A stretch of 64,000 bases of DNA from contig NZ_CP056032.1 in NCBI RefSeq assembly GCF_013375035.1, forward strand, positions 5,206,001 through 5,270,000, read 5' to 3'. The translations under genes were made by a program, and so were the position numbers. The notes under the pieces are model-generated. The model saw only the letters and a list, made by a program, of their open reading frames with translations. It was not told where the DNA came from and did not search any database. Origin of the DNA: Spirosoma sp. KUDC1026. GTDB lineage: Bacteria; Bacteroidota; Bacteroidia; Cytophagales; Spirosomataceae. Shown piece after piece: positions 26,901 to 34,310 of the stretch (within the stretch, counting starts at the first letter, position 1; each line of letters begins with the position of its first letter).

Positions 26901-27652
26901 CGGCTGATAGCGGTGCCGCGGCAATCCAGGAAGTCGCGCATCGGGCAGAGGGCCTGGGGACCAGGGTAAACGATGATCAGAAAGAAATTAACCCGCAACC
27001 CGCTGCCCAAGCTCCCATCCCCCCATTCGACGTCATTTTCATGGACATTCAAATGCCCGACATGGATGGCGTTGAAACCACACGCCGTTTGCGAGACCGG
27101 TTCGGCAAACAGTTACCCACTATTGTGGCGATGACGGCCTATTCCATGCGCGAGGATCGGGAGCGATTTATCAGCCAGGGGCTGGACGATTACATTGCCA
27201 AGCCTATCCGGGCGCAAAGCCTGATCGCCAAGGTCAAGGAGATTTCGGATGCTAGTCGGACGAAGCGTAGCGCCCAGCCCGTTCCTGCCACTAAACCGGC
27301 TGTGGCCACAGCTGAGCCAGCCTTGCCCGTCATTGATGAAGAGATCGTCGGGCAGTTACGCGACATTGGTGGTCAGGAACTGGTCGACAGCATCATGGAA
27401 GAATTCGTTACGGAAGCCACCGAACTGGTTACGGGAGCCGTTGATGCCTATGCGCTGGGCGATATTCCAACCGTAAAAAGTCATCTGCATACGTTAAAAG
27501 GCAGCGCCGGAACTATCGGTATTGCCCGCGTCGCCGACATTTCCCGTACGGCAGAAGGCAAATTGAAAGTCAACGACACCAGTGGGCTGAATGAAGCTCT
27601 ACAGGCTCTGGAGAAAGCCTTTACGGAGTTTAAGGAAACATGGCAGAAATAA
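23915..27652 (+). CDS. Hybrid sensor histidine kinase with PAS/GAF sensors, REC and Hpt
   Basis: 1245 residues, soluble, no membrane span. Domains in order: PAS (about 35-150), PAS (165-280), GAF (285-440), PAS (450-575), PAS (585-695), HisKA with NMSHEIRTPMNG (His near 724), HATPase with the N box SNLTSNAIKFTENG and G boxes DSGIGISPE and GGTGLGLSI, REC starting VLLVDDNAVNRKVA with phospho-Asp in VIFMDIQMPDMDG (near 1042), and Hpt with HLHTLKGSAGTIG (near 1190). The complete His-Asp-His relay suggests phosphotransfer to a separate regulator. The receiver carries a ~25-residue insert before the phospho-Asp strand. The signal is unknown. A terminator follows directly. Confidence 0.95.
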   Translation: MQRSSLRNDASTNAATFSSGTDGQTLIQSGIPTDVRQTYDQLNLIVFTVEQDGTLSYINPYTYRVTAWQAEDILDKNFFDIFVPAADRARLELELEDALSRGVLPESKDVNLLTRSGALRNVRLNSFIANRAPATDAASFTIIAEDVTNKRRVASALSNTNAQLQDLVDNTSDIIQLLTLDGKFIFVNRAWREALGYGSDEISALNLNDILHPDAVNSTWAMLKRIELGEKLPYVETVFQAKNGRTLYLSGSINCRFDNGRPTAFRCIMHDTTEKIRAEKSQKLYYSIANWTINAPTLDELYQKIHEELGHIIDARNFFIALYDSGKSYLSFPYYVDEYFNGHMRFTKRKLGNGLTEYTIRANKPLFLYEQDIRQLADAHHIDLYNQLQPAVMLTAPLRIGDEITGIIGVKSYDNAQTYGPRDLELLEFISGQVALAIARKQYETILDKQNARLNAIFDSSTYLIWSVNKGLQLTSFNRNYVQMIEAQLGEAPTLQTSASKLSWRMIGVDNQRLLEERYRRAFRGIAQSFEMHFVTSKGETFLECHLNPITLAGGVIEEVSCIARDITNRKRAEIATRRSEEKFRGIFENLQDIYVRVDRQGRITMISPSVFKRMGYAPDEVLGQDALQYFVDKQVLFRALIKLRSNHSLRNFEVSMRRKDGTVRQFMFNMLMLQDDQGDYSVVAVLARDITELKRQAAELVKAKDEAERSLKVKERFLANMSHEIRTPMNGVIGMIDLLNDTSLDEEQRSYVKTIKRSSETLLNILNDILDLSKIEAGKMVLHESPVAFREIFDKLIALFGQQAHSKNNTLTYQLGPDLPTFVIADQTRLLQILSNLTSNAIKFTENGVVRVEATLLSKRGKFNRIRVDVTDSGIGISPENINLLFNSFSQVDTSSRKSFGGTGLGLSISKELAHLMKGEVGVNSQVGQGSTFWFTIELKETAISPSQQPTEVAEISLANFFSDYHPNVLLVDDNAVNRKVASEILRKAGCVVTTADSGAAAIQEVAHRAEGLGTRVNDDQKEINPQPAAQAPIPPFDVIFMDIQMPDMDGVETTRRLRDRFGKQLPTIVAMTAYSMREDRERFISQGLDDYIAKPIRAQSLIAKVKEISDASRTKRSAQPVPATKPAVATAEPALPVIDEEIVGQLRDIGGQELVDSIMEEFVTEATELVTGAVDAYALGDIPTVKSHLHTLKGSAGTIGIARVADISRTAEGKLKVNDTSGLNEALQALEKAFTEFKETWQK

Positions 27653-27654
27653 AA

Positions 27655-27678
27655 ATAGGGGCTGAACGGCCCCTTTTT
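27655..27678 (+). terminator. Rho-independent terminator of the sensor kinase gene
   Basis: AGGGGC and GCCCCT arms around a TGAACG loop, flanked by AAAAAT before and TTTTT after, directly after the kinase stop codon. Confidence 0.85.
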
Positions 27679-27700
27679 ACTTACCATCACTTTCAGATGA

Positions 27701-27725
27701 TGACCGATACGGGAATCGAACCCGT
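27701..27725 (-). repeat. tRNA 3'-end fragment, probable attachment site (copy 1)
   Basis: On the minus strand this is a T arm (ACGGG TTCGATT CCCGT) followed by the acceptor strand ATCGGTC and discriminator A. The upstream bases do not form an anticodon or D arm and no matching 5' acceptor strand is present, so this is a fragment and not a working tRNA. An identical 25-base copy is at 28518-28542 in the same orientation. This is the pattern left when elements integrate into a tRNA 3' end. Confidence 0.75.
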
Positions 27726-27745
27726 GTTACCAACGTATCGGCGTA

Positions 27746-28123
27746 TTACCAGTGGAGCTTGTTGCCCAGGAGAATATTTCGAACGCCTATAATTTCATCC
27801 AGGTCGTCCCAGAAGATGAAATGGGCATTGAACTCAAAAGCTTGGCGCTGAGCGGTTGTCGCCTTACTGAGCTTGTCGGACCACTGTAAGGGAAACGATA
27901 AGGTACGGCCGTCTTCAAACGAACACAACACGTCAGTATCCTTTACGCTTACAGCAACTAAATCTGGGAGAAATTCTGGAAGTATTTCTAAGGGGTGTTT
28001 AATAGTAGCCGATCCAGGAGTTTGGGAAGTCGAAGGCTTCGGATTAGATACTTTCGTATCTCCTATTACTTTTCCAGTGTTACCTAAGTGTTTTGTAGGT
28101 AGGCTTGATATTGTTTTCATCAC
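27746..28123 (-). CDS. DUF2442 protein
   Basis: 125 residues. The C-terminal ~80 residues match the DUF2442 pattern: VAVSVKDTDVLCSFEDGRTL, then SFPLQWSDKLSKATTAQR, then the W-D-x-LDE region FIFWDDLDEIIGVRNILLG. The N-terminal ~45 residues are a Ser/Thr/Pro/Lys linker not usual for the family. The start is not certain, because the first 44 bases of the gene lie inside the DUF4160 gene upstream. DUF2442 genes very often sit directly after DUF4160 genes and the pair is suspected to act as a toxin-antitoxin-like module, though this is not settled. Base composition is AT-richer than the host genes to the left. Confidence 0.8.
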   Translation of the reverse strand: MMKTISSLPTKHLGNTGKVIGDTKVSNPKPSTSQTPGSATIKHPLEILPEFLPDLVAVSVKDTDVLCSFEDGRTLSFPLQWSDKLSKATTAQRQAFEFNAHFIFWDDLDEIIGVRNILLGNKLHW

Positions 28124-28364
28124 AATAGGTTTTGTACTGGTTGAGAATAGTTGGCAAGTTTTCTTTTATAGCGCGTTCTATCTTGTTTCGATCAGCAGTC
28201 GAAAACCCACGATTGTAAGCCAGTTGCATGTGGCCATCTGGAATAACCCAGTACTTACATTCTTTCTTGCCTTTATCTGTAACGTGGATATGAAAGGGTT
28301 CGTTTAACAAATCGAACATAACGGCGAAGAAACGCCAACCATACATTTCCAGAAACTTGGGCAT
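28080..28364 (-). CDS. DUF4160 protein
   Basis: 94 residues. The family pattern is clear: MPKFLEMYGWRFFAVMF, the histidine motif EPFHIHVT, the aromatic strand CKYWVIPDGHMQLAYNRGF, and a C-terminal helix with NKIERAIKENLPTILNQY. It overlaps the DUF2442 gene by 44 bases and reads in the same direction, so translation is probably coupled. The function is unproven. The pair lies on a small island between two tRNA fragments. Confidence 0.85.
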   Translation of the reverse strand: MPKFLEMYGWRFFAVMFDLLNEPFHIHVTDKGKKECKYWVIPDGHMQLAYNRGFSTADRNKIERAIKENLPTILNQYKTYCDENNIKPTYKTLR

Positions 28365-28403
28365 CTGTAAATGTACAAAAAGTCTGTATTTGTCAAAATA
28401 AGC

Positions 28404-28444
28404 ACGCCGGAGCTCTCGACTCAGTGAGTCAAGAGCTCCGGCGT
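28404..28444. repeat. 41-bp near-perfect palindrome
   Basis: Twenty-base arms at 28404-28423 and 28425-28444 match at 19 of 20 positions around a single central G. It lies just upstream of the DUF4160 gene and within the island between tRNA fragments. No T-run follows on either strand, so an operator, a recombination-related site or a cruciform are as likely as a terminator. Confidence 0.65.
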
Positions 28445-28470
28445 TACATCAACAAGGTTAAAAAACACGA

Positions 28471-28492
28471 AAGCCCGCTTGTGGGCGGGCTT
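28471..28492. terminator. Hairpin next to the attachment site
   Basis: AAGCCCGC and GCGGGCTT arms (28471-28478, 28485-28492) with a 6-base loop. It has a short A-run before it and TTGGTGCTT after it, so weak termination in either direction is possible. Confidence 0.5.
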
Positions 28493-28517
28493 GGTGCTTC
28501 CTTCAGTGGAATGTTAG

Positions 28518-28542
28518 TGACCGATACGGGAATCGAACCCGT
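28518..28542 (-). repeat. tRNA 3'-end fragment, probable prophage attachment site (copy 2)
   Basis: Identical over 25 bases to the fragment at 27701-27725 and in the same orientation. The sequence beyond the T arm differs and does not form a tRNA. Since the tRNA 5' part would lie at higher coordinates, this should be the displaced 3' end at the left border of the prophage. The reconstituted full tRNA is expected beyond 64,000. Confidence 0.7.
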
Positions 28543-28662
28543 CCCTAACTTCCTGGGAATCAATACACACTTTTGTTATTTGACAAATGCTACCGGAACG
28601 CTACCGGAATTTGCCAATAATCCACTGAACCGGCCCTGAGCCCGTTCTGACAAGTAGCCCGC

Positions 28663-29334
28663 TTAGGCTGCGTTAGCGTCGTCCTGTTGATCCACGCGAG
28701 TGACAGGCAACGCCATCACTTTAGCTGAATGCATGGGTTTAACAGTAGCTTCGTTTTTTTGATAACGAACGTACCCATCTACCTGCATCCGTTCCCGCGC
28801 TTCCTCTTCCATTTGACGAACCTCAGCCCATGCGGTGGTCTGACTACTTGACTCAATCTTTGACCCTTCCTGGTCGGTCATAATGCCGTTTTTTTCCAAC
28901 AGGGTTAAATAAAGCCGCTCGTTCTTCTCCGTTAGCCGCTCGTTGGCCTTACTGAGCCGGATATTTTCGGCCCGCTCAGTTTCGTACATCTTGTGCCAGT
29001 TGACGCCGGGGGCGGCTGGGGCTGGCGTTGTTGGGTCGGGATCGCTGTTTGTGTAGCGAACAAGCCCCGCCGGTTGTGATTTTCTCCAAGATAGCTCTTT
29101 ACCCTCTGCATATAAAAGGTTAACGTCAAGCTCAGGCACGGCCCGCTGTATAGTACCTATTGTCAAGCCAGAAGGCATTGATCGATTGTCTTTAATGCCA
29201 TATAATGTTTGACGACTTAAGCCTGTCGCATCCATTATCGTCGTTATTCCGCCCACCTCCTCGATGCAGGCCCATAGCCGGGCATTGGCCATTTGCTGCA
29301 TTTCTTCATTGTCTCCTGACGTTCGCATATACAA
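28663..29334 (-). CDS. Phage repressor-like HTH protein
   Basis: 223 residues. A helix-turn-helix is near the N-terminus: GGITTIMDATGLSRQTLYGI followed by KDNRSMPSGLT (about residues 27-58), as in lambda-type repressors. A linker and a coiled coil (TERAENIRLSKANERLTEKN, about 129-148) follow, with a basic C-terminus and no LexA-type protease Ser/Lys motif. It reads leftward from the divergent early control region, next to the left border, which is the normal place of the lysogeny repressor. The start could be the Met at 1 or at about 12. Confidence 0.75.
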   Translation of the reverse strand: MYMRTSGDNEEMQQMANARLWACIEEVGGITTIMDATGLSRQTLYGIKDNRSMPSGLTIGTIQRAVPELDVNLLYAEGKELSWRKSQPAGLVRYTNSDPDPTTPAPAAPGVNWHKMYETERAENIRLSKANERLTEKNERLYLTLLEKNGIMTDQEGSKIESSSQTTAWAEVRQMEEEARERMQVDGYVRYQKNEATVKPMHSAKVMALPVTRVDQQDDANAA

Positions 29335-29338
29335 TTTG

Positions 29339-29410
29339 TTTATAATGTTGTTGGATATTGTCTAATGTTGCTTAAATTTGCTAACAGCAAAATTAGACAA
29401 CAATGTCTAA
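29339..29410 (+). promoter_or_regulatory. Prophage early promoter and operator region (P1)
   Basis: TTGG at 29351 and TAAATTTG at 29373-29380 form a Bacteroidota promoter with 19 bases between TTG and TA. The 32 bases at 29339-29370 recur exactly at 34518-34549. Half-sites TTGTCTAA (29358-29365), TTAGACAA (29393-29400) and TGTCTAA (29404-29410) surround the -7 element and are the likely repressor operators. It drives the replication genes to the right. The repressor promoter on the other strand is not clear. Confidence 0.7.
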
Positions 29411-29426
29411 CCAATTTTAACAAGAT

Positions 29427-29726
29427 ATGACAAATGTAGACATCCCTGCGAAACCTGCAAATAATGCGGAAAGAAAAATTATGTTCGGCTATTTAACGGC
29501 CAAACTGCCCAAGCAGTTTGGCTACGCCAAAAAGGTGGCTGAACGGCTGATAGCCAAAGGGTTAAAGTCTATAATGGGCCTAGACTACACGAACAACGTT
29601 GTTTATCAAGTTGTAGACAAAGGATACCCGGATATTCACGTTGAGCGGGAATTAGTAGCCCTGAATGAAGAATACTTCGGTCTTCCTATCTCGCAAATCT
29701 GCCCCGATTACGTACCCAGCCTGTAG
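29427..29726 (+). CDS. First early prophage protein, unknown
   Basis: 99 residues, no signal or membrane segment. The centre (FGYAKKVAERLIAKGLKSIM) is a basic helical pair and could be part of a small DNA-binding fold. It is the first gene after the early promoter, the usual place of a Cro- or antirepressor-type regulator, but no certain HTH is seen. It lies 17 bases before the replication-initiator-like gene. Confidence 0.65.
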   Translation: MTNVDIPAKPANNAERKIMFGYLTAKLPKQFGYAKKVAERLIAKGLKSIMGLDYTNNVVYQVVDKGYPDIHVERELVALNEEYFGLPISQICPDYVPSL

Positions 29727-29743
29727 CTTATCAACTCGCGCCA

Positions 29744-30634
29744 ATGAGCAGCTTATCTCACTCCTTTACCGTGAGGGTTGCCAAAGCGGTAGGCGAACGA
29801 AAGGCGGTTATCCTGACCAATTTTGGCTACTGGCATGGCAAGAACTCTGTGGACGAACAACATGTCCACGATGGCCACGTGTGGCTTTACAATTCAATAT
29901 CCGGCTTTGCTAAAGTCTGGGAATATCTGAGCGAAAAAGAGATTCGAACGGCACTTGACGGCCTGGAGAAAGACGGGTATCTAAAGACGGGCAACTACAA
30001 TAAATTTCAACAGGATCGCACGAAATGGTACGCGCTTACCGAGAAGGCTTGTGAGTTGCTGGAGATAGAATTTATGCCCAAAATTTCCCATTTGACCAAA
30101 CGGGCAAATGGCTTTCCCAAACGGGCAAATGATTTGCCTAAAGAGTCAAATGAGATTTGCCCAGATAGTCAAATCTCATTTGCCCAAGAGGGCGAACCGT
30201 TACCATTAATAAACCCTTTAGAAAACTCTTTAAAAGACCAACAACAACCAGAAGCCGAAAAAACTGATGTTGTTGATGAAGAGTTTGAGCGGCTAAAAAA
30301 CAAAATAAACGAGGTTAGGATTGCCGTAAAAAAGGCCACTCAATTCAGAGACAATCTGTGTATGCCTTTACGCATAAAGCCGGATTATTATTACGCACTG
30401 TTAGATGCTTTTTTTGACGAGCAAATAGGCTTCGCCCAGGCAAAACAGATCATCCGAATTGATTCGTTGCAATCGCACTTCAAAAACTGGCTTACGGTAC
30501 AGGTTGGATTAGGCGCTAACTCTCGATACCACGCAGATTTTAAGCCAGTAGCCCCCGGCAAAAATGGATTCGGACCAACTTCTTCAATGGCTCCTGCCAC
30601 TACCGCAAAATTCAAATCAGCTACTCCCGATTAG
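29744..30634 (+). CDS. Phage replication initiator-like winged-helix protein
   Basis: 296 residues. The N-terminal ~110 residues look like the winged-helix domain of phage replisome organisers (FTVRVAKAVGERKAVILTNF, then YLSEKEIRTALDGLEKDGYL and the wing KWYALTEKACELL). A linker with repeated K-R-A-N/S-x-F/L-P-K blocks follows (about 118-150), then a helical C-terminal domain with an Ala/Pro/Lys tail. The order initiator-small gene-DnaB helicase is typical of temperate phage replication modules. It probably binds the phage origin and loads the helicase. No origin repeat is obvious inside the gene apart from the CAAATG/TTTGCCC-rich stretch near 30,090-30,190. Confidence 0.75.
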   Translation: MSSLSHSFTVRVAKAVGERKAVILTNFGYWHGKNSVDEQHVHDGHVWLYNSISGFAKVWEYLSEKEIRTALDGLEKDGYLKTGNYNKFQQDRTKWYALTEKACELLEIEFMPKISHLTKRANGFPKRANDLPKESNEICPDSQISFAQEGEPLPLINPLENSLKDQQQPEAEKTDVVDEEFERLKNKINEVRIAVKKATQFRDNLCMPLRIKPDYYYALLDAFFDEQIGFAQAKQIIRIDSLQSHFKNWLTVQVGLGANSRYHADFKPVAPGKNGFGPTSSMAPATTAKFKSATPD

Positions 30635-30636
30635 CT

Positions 30637-30858
30637 ATGATTTCTAAACCAACCCGCACCCAGCCACTAGGCCCCGGCTTACCAAGATTCCGGGCAGGCA
30701 GCAGCCTCCCGGCAACCCCGAAACTCCCCTGTCAGGAGCCGGAAGCCGCCGAACTCAGCGAGTCCGATAAAGCAACACTGACCGCCGTAAAGCCGCTGCA
30801 CGGCAAGCCTGATCTGCAAATCAAGACTATTGACCGCTTAATGAAGTACTACAAATGA
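30637..30858 (+). CDS. Small early protein between initiator and helicase
   Basis: 73 residues, rich in Pro and basic residues at the N-terminus and helical at the C-terminus (KPDLQIKTIDRLMKYYK). It begins 2 bases after the initiator stop codon and overlaps the dnaB start by 4 bases (ATGA). A helicase loader or accessory role is suggested by place only. Confidence 0.65.
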   Translation: MISKPTRTQPLGPGLPRFRAGSSLPATPKLPCQEPEAAELSESDKATLTAVKPLHGKPDLQIKTIDRLMKYYK

Positions 30859-32213
30859 TTCCTACCCTTGAAACCGAACAGCGAATCCTGGCCGTCTGCC
30901 TGACCACCGTTGGGGCAATCCGTGAAGTAGCGGCTATTATCCAAAAACCCGACGTATTTGCGACGCCCGAAAACCAGAAAACCTACGCGGCTATGCTGGA
31001 GCTAAACCGGCTGGATCAGGACACGGACGTCGTTTCGGTCAACAACGAACTACAGGCCAAACACGGCTTTTTAAAAGGCGATCCGGCGGGCTGGATTGAG
31101 TTTTTAACCAGCCTGTTTCCCGAAGCCGAAACGTTTACCGGCAATCTGGCTCGCGCCTGCTACTGGCTGGTGGGGGAATCGGCCCGCCGGGTAGCCATGA
31201 AACTCTACAGCAAGGCACTGGCCGATCTACAGCACCCAACGACCGACCCTCTGGAGTTGATTGATAGCATCGAAAAGAAATCGCAGCAGGTACGTTCCCG
31301 GTTTGTGAGCCTATCGGATACACCCTTTGCTGCTGTATTGAATGAAGCCGTTGATCTGGCAGCAAAGGCGGCTGAGAATCTGGACCCGATCACGGGCGTA
31401 AAGACGCTGATTCGGGAAGTTGATGAGTATACAAAGGGGTTGCACGGCTCTACGTCCACGATCCTTGCCGCAAGGCCCGCGATGGGCAAAACTGCGGAAG
31501 AGGTGCAGATGGCGTATAATATTGCCGTTGTGCAGCAGCACCCGGTCGTTATTTTCTCGCTCGAAATGAAGCGGCTGCAAATGGCCAGGCGGTTTTTGTC
31601 GCTGGATACGCAGTACAAAAACGGCGAAATCTTGTCGGGCCTGACCCGCGACGACGGCCCGGTCAACATCAACAAGCTCTACGACTCAGCGGGCCGAATG
31701 GGTGACGCTCCTCTGTTCGTCTATGACAGCAAGTCTATCCGCTCGTTCGATCACATCAAGGCTAAAACCAACGAGCTGGCCCGACAGTATCCCGGCATCG
31801 TGGTTTTTATTGATTATCTGCAACTGATCCGGACTGAAGACAAAGATTTACGCACCCGAATTACCAACGTCAGCGAGGGTATTAAGGATCTGGCGAACCT
31901 GAACGATATACCCATTGTCTCTTTGGCCCAACTCTCGCGTGAGGTCGAAAAACGGCCCAATAAACGACCCCAACTCTCTGACCTGAAAGAGTCAGGCTCG
32001 ATTGAGCAGGACGCCGACACGGTTGTTTTTCTCTACCGCCCCGGCTATTACGCGGCAAAGGACGGTGACGGCGGTAGCGTCGACCAGAATCTGTTGTACA
32101 ACATCGTGGCAAAGAATCGCAACGGCTCAACCCACAACGAAGAGGAAGCAATCTCGCTGCATTACGATTTGGCCACCAACCGGATTAAGCCTTACTCACA
32201 TTTTGGACAATGA
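30855..32213 (+). CDS. dnaB: Replicative DNA helicase, DnaB family
   Basis: 452 residues with the two DnaB parts. The N-terminal helical domain (about 1-150) starts with LETEQRILAVCL, and the RecA-type ATPase domain (about 175-450) has Walker A ARPAMGKTAEEV near 206, FSLEMKRLQMARR near 236, Walker B GIVVFIDYLQLI near 316, SQLSREVE-like AQLSREVEKR near 360, and DLKESGSIEQDADTVVFLYR. Length is normal. It should unwind phage DNA as a hexameric ring. The gene is coupled by ATGA overlaps to its neighbours on both sides. Confidence 0.95.
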   Translation: MIPTLETEQRILAVCLTTVGAIREVAAIIQKPDVFATPENQKTYAAMLELNRLDQDTDVVSVNNELQAKHGFLKGDPAGWIEFLTSLFPEAETFTGNLARACYWLVGESARRVAMKLYSKALADLQHPTTDPLELIDSIEKKSQQVRSRFVSLSDTPFAAVLNEAVDLAAKAAENLDPITGVKTLIREVDEYTKGLHGSTSTILAARPAMGKTAEEVQMAYNIAVVQQHPVVIFSLEMKRLQMARRFLSLDTQYKNGEILSGLTRDDGPVNINKLYDSAGRMGDAPLFVYDSKSIRSFDHIKAKTNELARQYPGIVVFIDYLQLIRTEDKDLRTRITNVSEGIKDLANLNDIPIVSLAQLSREVEKRPNKRPQLSDLKESGSIEQDADTVVFLYRPGYYAAKDGDGGSVDQNLLYNIVAKNRNGSTHNEEEAISLHYDLATNRIKPYSHFGQ

Positions 32214-32464
32214 ATACTACTGACGATACCCGGCCGTATTACGGCAAGCTGCCACCCATTCACGAAAGGGCGCGAAAGAAGATCTATACCAGCGCCAAAT
32301 CGTGCATGGACGGTGAAGATGCTACCCAGGCGGTGAAGGGCGGTTCTCAGGAGCAGAAGGACGCCTTTGTCGACGAGTTGCCGGATGTGATCTGCTACGA
32401 AGGGTACGAGGGGCTACAGGCAGCGTACAATGAGTTTCTACAATCAACAAAAAAGGCAAAATGA
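32210..32464 (+). CDS. Small early protein after dnaB
   Basis: 84 residues, charged, with no membrane segment. Four-base ATGA overlaps with dnaB upstream and the next gene downstream make co-translation likely. The motif DELPDVICYEGYEGLQAAYN is not one I know. Confidence 0.7.
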   Translation: MNTTDDTRPYYGKLPPIHERARKKIYTSAKSCMDGEDATQAVKGGSQEQKDAFVDELPDVICYEGYEGLQAAYNEFLQSTKKAK

Positions 32465-33060
32465 AATCTACCGCAACACAACGAATTGCCGAATTTAACC
32501 GAATCGCAGCGGGGCTCAAAACAGTGCTTTTGCTTGGCGAAGAGGTGCTATTGAACCGTCAGGAGCTAATCGAAAAACACGACCTGGAACCATGGCTGGT
32601 TAACCGAACCCTTATGCTGTTAGTTATCATGGGCCTTATCAAGCAACATAGACGCGGCATTTACGAGGCCACCTTTGCGCTTTATAAAGTAACTGGTGAG
32701 CAGCTCGAGCTGGCAAACAAAAGCTACGACAGCGAAAACTATAAGCGCAAAAAAGAGCGTCAGAACTGTTTGCCTGAAGTGCCACCGAGCGCGGAGCCAA
32801 AACAAGGAGAGTTGACCTTTATTACTCCGCAGATTGCAGACGCCCGGCCAATTTCCTTGCCTTGTCAAATTAGAAAAGAAGCCGTCTATGGCTATATCAT
32901 TGCCACTCAGGCCGTTTTCTATGATACCCTGGAAGAGGCTGAACTTGAAGCCCAGATTCAGGCAGTGCGTCACGGATTGACTGAGATAACACTGATCCAG
33001 AAGCTGAAAGAAATCGAAGTGCCGCGCCCTATCGTGCGCACAATCACCCCCAGTTCATAG
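32461..33060 (+). CDS. Early protein with a possible winged-helix N-terminus
   Basis: 199 residues. Residues about 15-75 (LLLGEEVLLNRQELIEKH, then NRTLMLLVIMGLIKQHRRGI) have the helix-helix-wing pattern of small winged-helix domains. A Pro/Glu/Lys linker and a helical C-terminus follow. It closes the replication operon and is followed by a strong hairpin. The role is unknown. Confidence 0.65.
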   Translation: MKSTATQRIAEFNRIAAGLKTVLLLGEEVLLNRQELIEKHDLEPWLVNRTLMLLVIMGLIKQHRRGIYEATFALYKVTGEQLELANKSYDSENYKRKKERQNCLPEVPPSAEPKQGELTFITPQIADARPISLPCQIRKEAVYGYIIATQAVFYDTLEEAELEAQIQAVRHGLTEITLIQKLKEIEVPRPIVRTITPSS

Positions 33061-33081
33061 TAAATGTTGTTTTAAAAGGCA

Positions 33082-33111
33082 ATTCGCCGGGGCGCGATGA
33101 TCCCGGCGAAT
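33082..33111 (+). terminator. Strong hairpin ending the replication operon
   Basis: Perfect 10-base arms ATTCGCCGGG and CCCGGCGAAT with a 10-base loop, followed by GTTTTAAAC. The short T-run supports termination. Confidence 0.7.
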
Positions 33112-33170
33112 GTTTTAAACTTATCTTACCGTTATCTGTTTGGACTTCTCAACCTCAACTAAGTTATTGC

Positions 33171-33986
33171 ATGGCTAACCCCACAACCATGTCCGACACC
33201 CGCCTTATTGTTGAGATTAAAAACACTCAACCGGTTGAGCTAGTGGATTACTCACAATCCATGCTTGCGCTCAGTAGCCTTTACACTCGCTTTATTGATA
33301 AAAACCCTTTGCTTGATGCGGGTGTTGAGTCCAGGCTATTTATTAAAGAAATACGGCCAGGTAGCATTGTAACTGAAATAGCAGATTATCTACCACTAGC
33401 TCTGCCGTTCATTGAGTACACAAACTCAATGGTCGATTTCGCAACTAACCTTAAAGCGCTCTACTACCTCTACATTGGCAAGCCTGGAATAAATGAAGAA
33501 GATGTAAGCCGAGCGTTAGCGTCGACTGACATTGTTGATTTAAAGAACGCTCAAAAGTTTTTAGAGCCTATTGTTAAAGATACTGGATCGCAGATAAATG
33601 TTGGAGTAATCAATATTAATGCTCCTATGACGGTTATTCTAAACCTAAATAGTTTAGAGGCCAATGCGGCACAAAATAGTATTCAACGAGAAATCGAAGC
33701 AACAAAACAACCCCAGCAAAATTACTTTGATCGTCAAGTTTTCACGTGGCACGTGGCAAAAAATGACGCCAAAAGTCAAAGTGGCGATAAAGGTATAATA
33801 TCAAACATTTCCGATCGCGCGGTAAAGGTTGTATTCGCATCTGAAGCATTAAAAAGTTCAATGCTTTCCATGAGTGAAAATCCTTTAACGAAAGCATTTG
33901 TAGTTGATGTCGAAGTAACATATTTAAGCGAGAAGCCAATTGCTTATAAAATTTTATTCCTTCACGAATACTTTAATATTGATTAA
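33171..33986 (+). CDS. Unknown cytoplasmic protein, first gene of an AT-rich cassette
   Basis: 271 residues, no signal peptide or clear membrane span (the LPLALPFIEY stretch is too short). The N-terminal ~150 residues are helical. A beta-rich segment with INVGVININAPMTVILNLN follows at about 144-162, and the C-terminus is also beta-rich. Codons are AT-richer than in neighbouring prophage genes (many AAA, ATT, TTA). It is followed one base later by the gene at 33988, and the pair is closed by hairpins on both sides. I do not recognise the family. Its isolated, compositionally distinct setting is that of a phage moron, perhaps for host fitness or exclusion. Confidence 0.7.
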   Translation: MANPTTMSDTRLIVEIKNTQPVELVDYSQSMLALSSLYTRFIDKNPLLDAGVESRLFIKEIRPGSIVTEIADYLPLALPFIEYTNSMVDFATNLKALYYLYIGKPGINEEDVSRALASTDIVDLKNAQKFLEPIVKDTGSQINVGVININAPMTVILNLNSLEANAAQNSIQREIEATKQPQQNYFDRQVFTWHVAKNDAKSQSGDKGIISNISDRAVKVVFASEALKSSMLSMSENPLTKAFVVDVEVTYLSEKPIAYKILFLHEYFNID

Positions 33987-33987
33987 A

Positions 33988-34290
33988 ATGAAAACCGCTA
34001 GCCTCAGAACAATTCAAGATACTTTAGATAAAGTTAGTCGCGACTATGACGAAATTGCCGTACATAGAAACGTGATTCTTTTATGCGCCGACCGATCACA
34101 GCCAGATCGAACTTGTGAATGGCTGGACTCATTGGATGAAGCAACGATTGCCGAACTCACCGCTGTTCACGATTGGAAGGGCGGAGTCTTTTTATTTTGG
34201 CAATCAATACCAGCCGCTTTTAGGAATATGAGAGATATTGCTATGCCTGATGGCGATGGTTGGACAATATACGACCAGGCAGAAGTCTAA
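33988..34290 (+). CDS. Unknown small protein, second gene of the AT-rich cassette
   Basis: 100 residues from the ATG at 33988. The frame is open from 33940, but that would overlap the preceding gene by 47 bases, so the later start is preferred. It has a helical start (LRTIQDTLDKVSRDYDEI) and a cysteine in LLCADRSQPDRTCEW. It starts one base after its neighbour's stop codon and is followed by a textbook terminator. The function is unknown. Confidence 0.7.
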   Translation: MKTASLRTIQDTLDKVSRDYDEIAVHRNVILLCADRSQPDRTCEWLDSLDEATIAELTAVHDWKGGVFLFWQSIPAAFRNMRDIAMPDGDGWTIYDQAEV

Positions 34291-34310
34291 ATAGCCTTCA
34301 CTTTATTTAT

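Noticed and set aside
27701-27775. A complete tRNA gene at the left border
   Set aside because: Only the T arm and 3' acceptor strand are present; no D arm, anticodon arm or matching 5' acceptor strand can be drawn.
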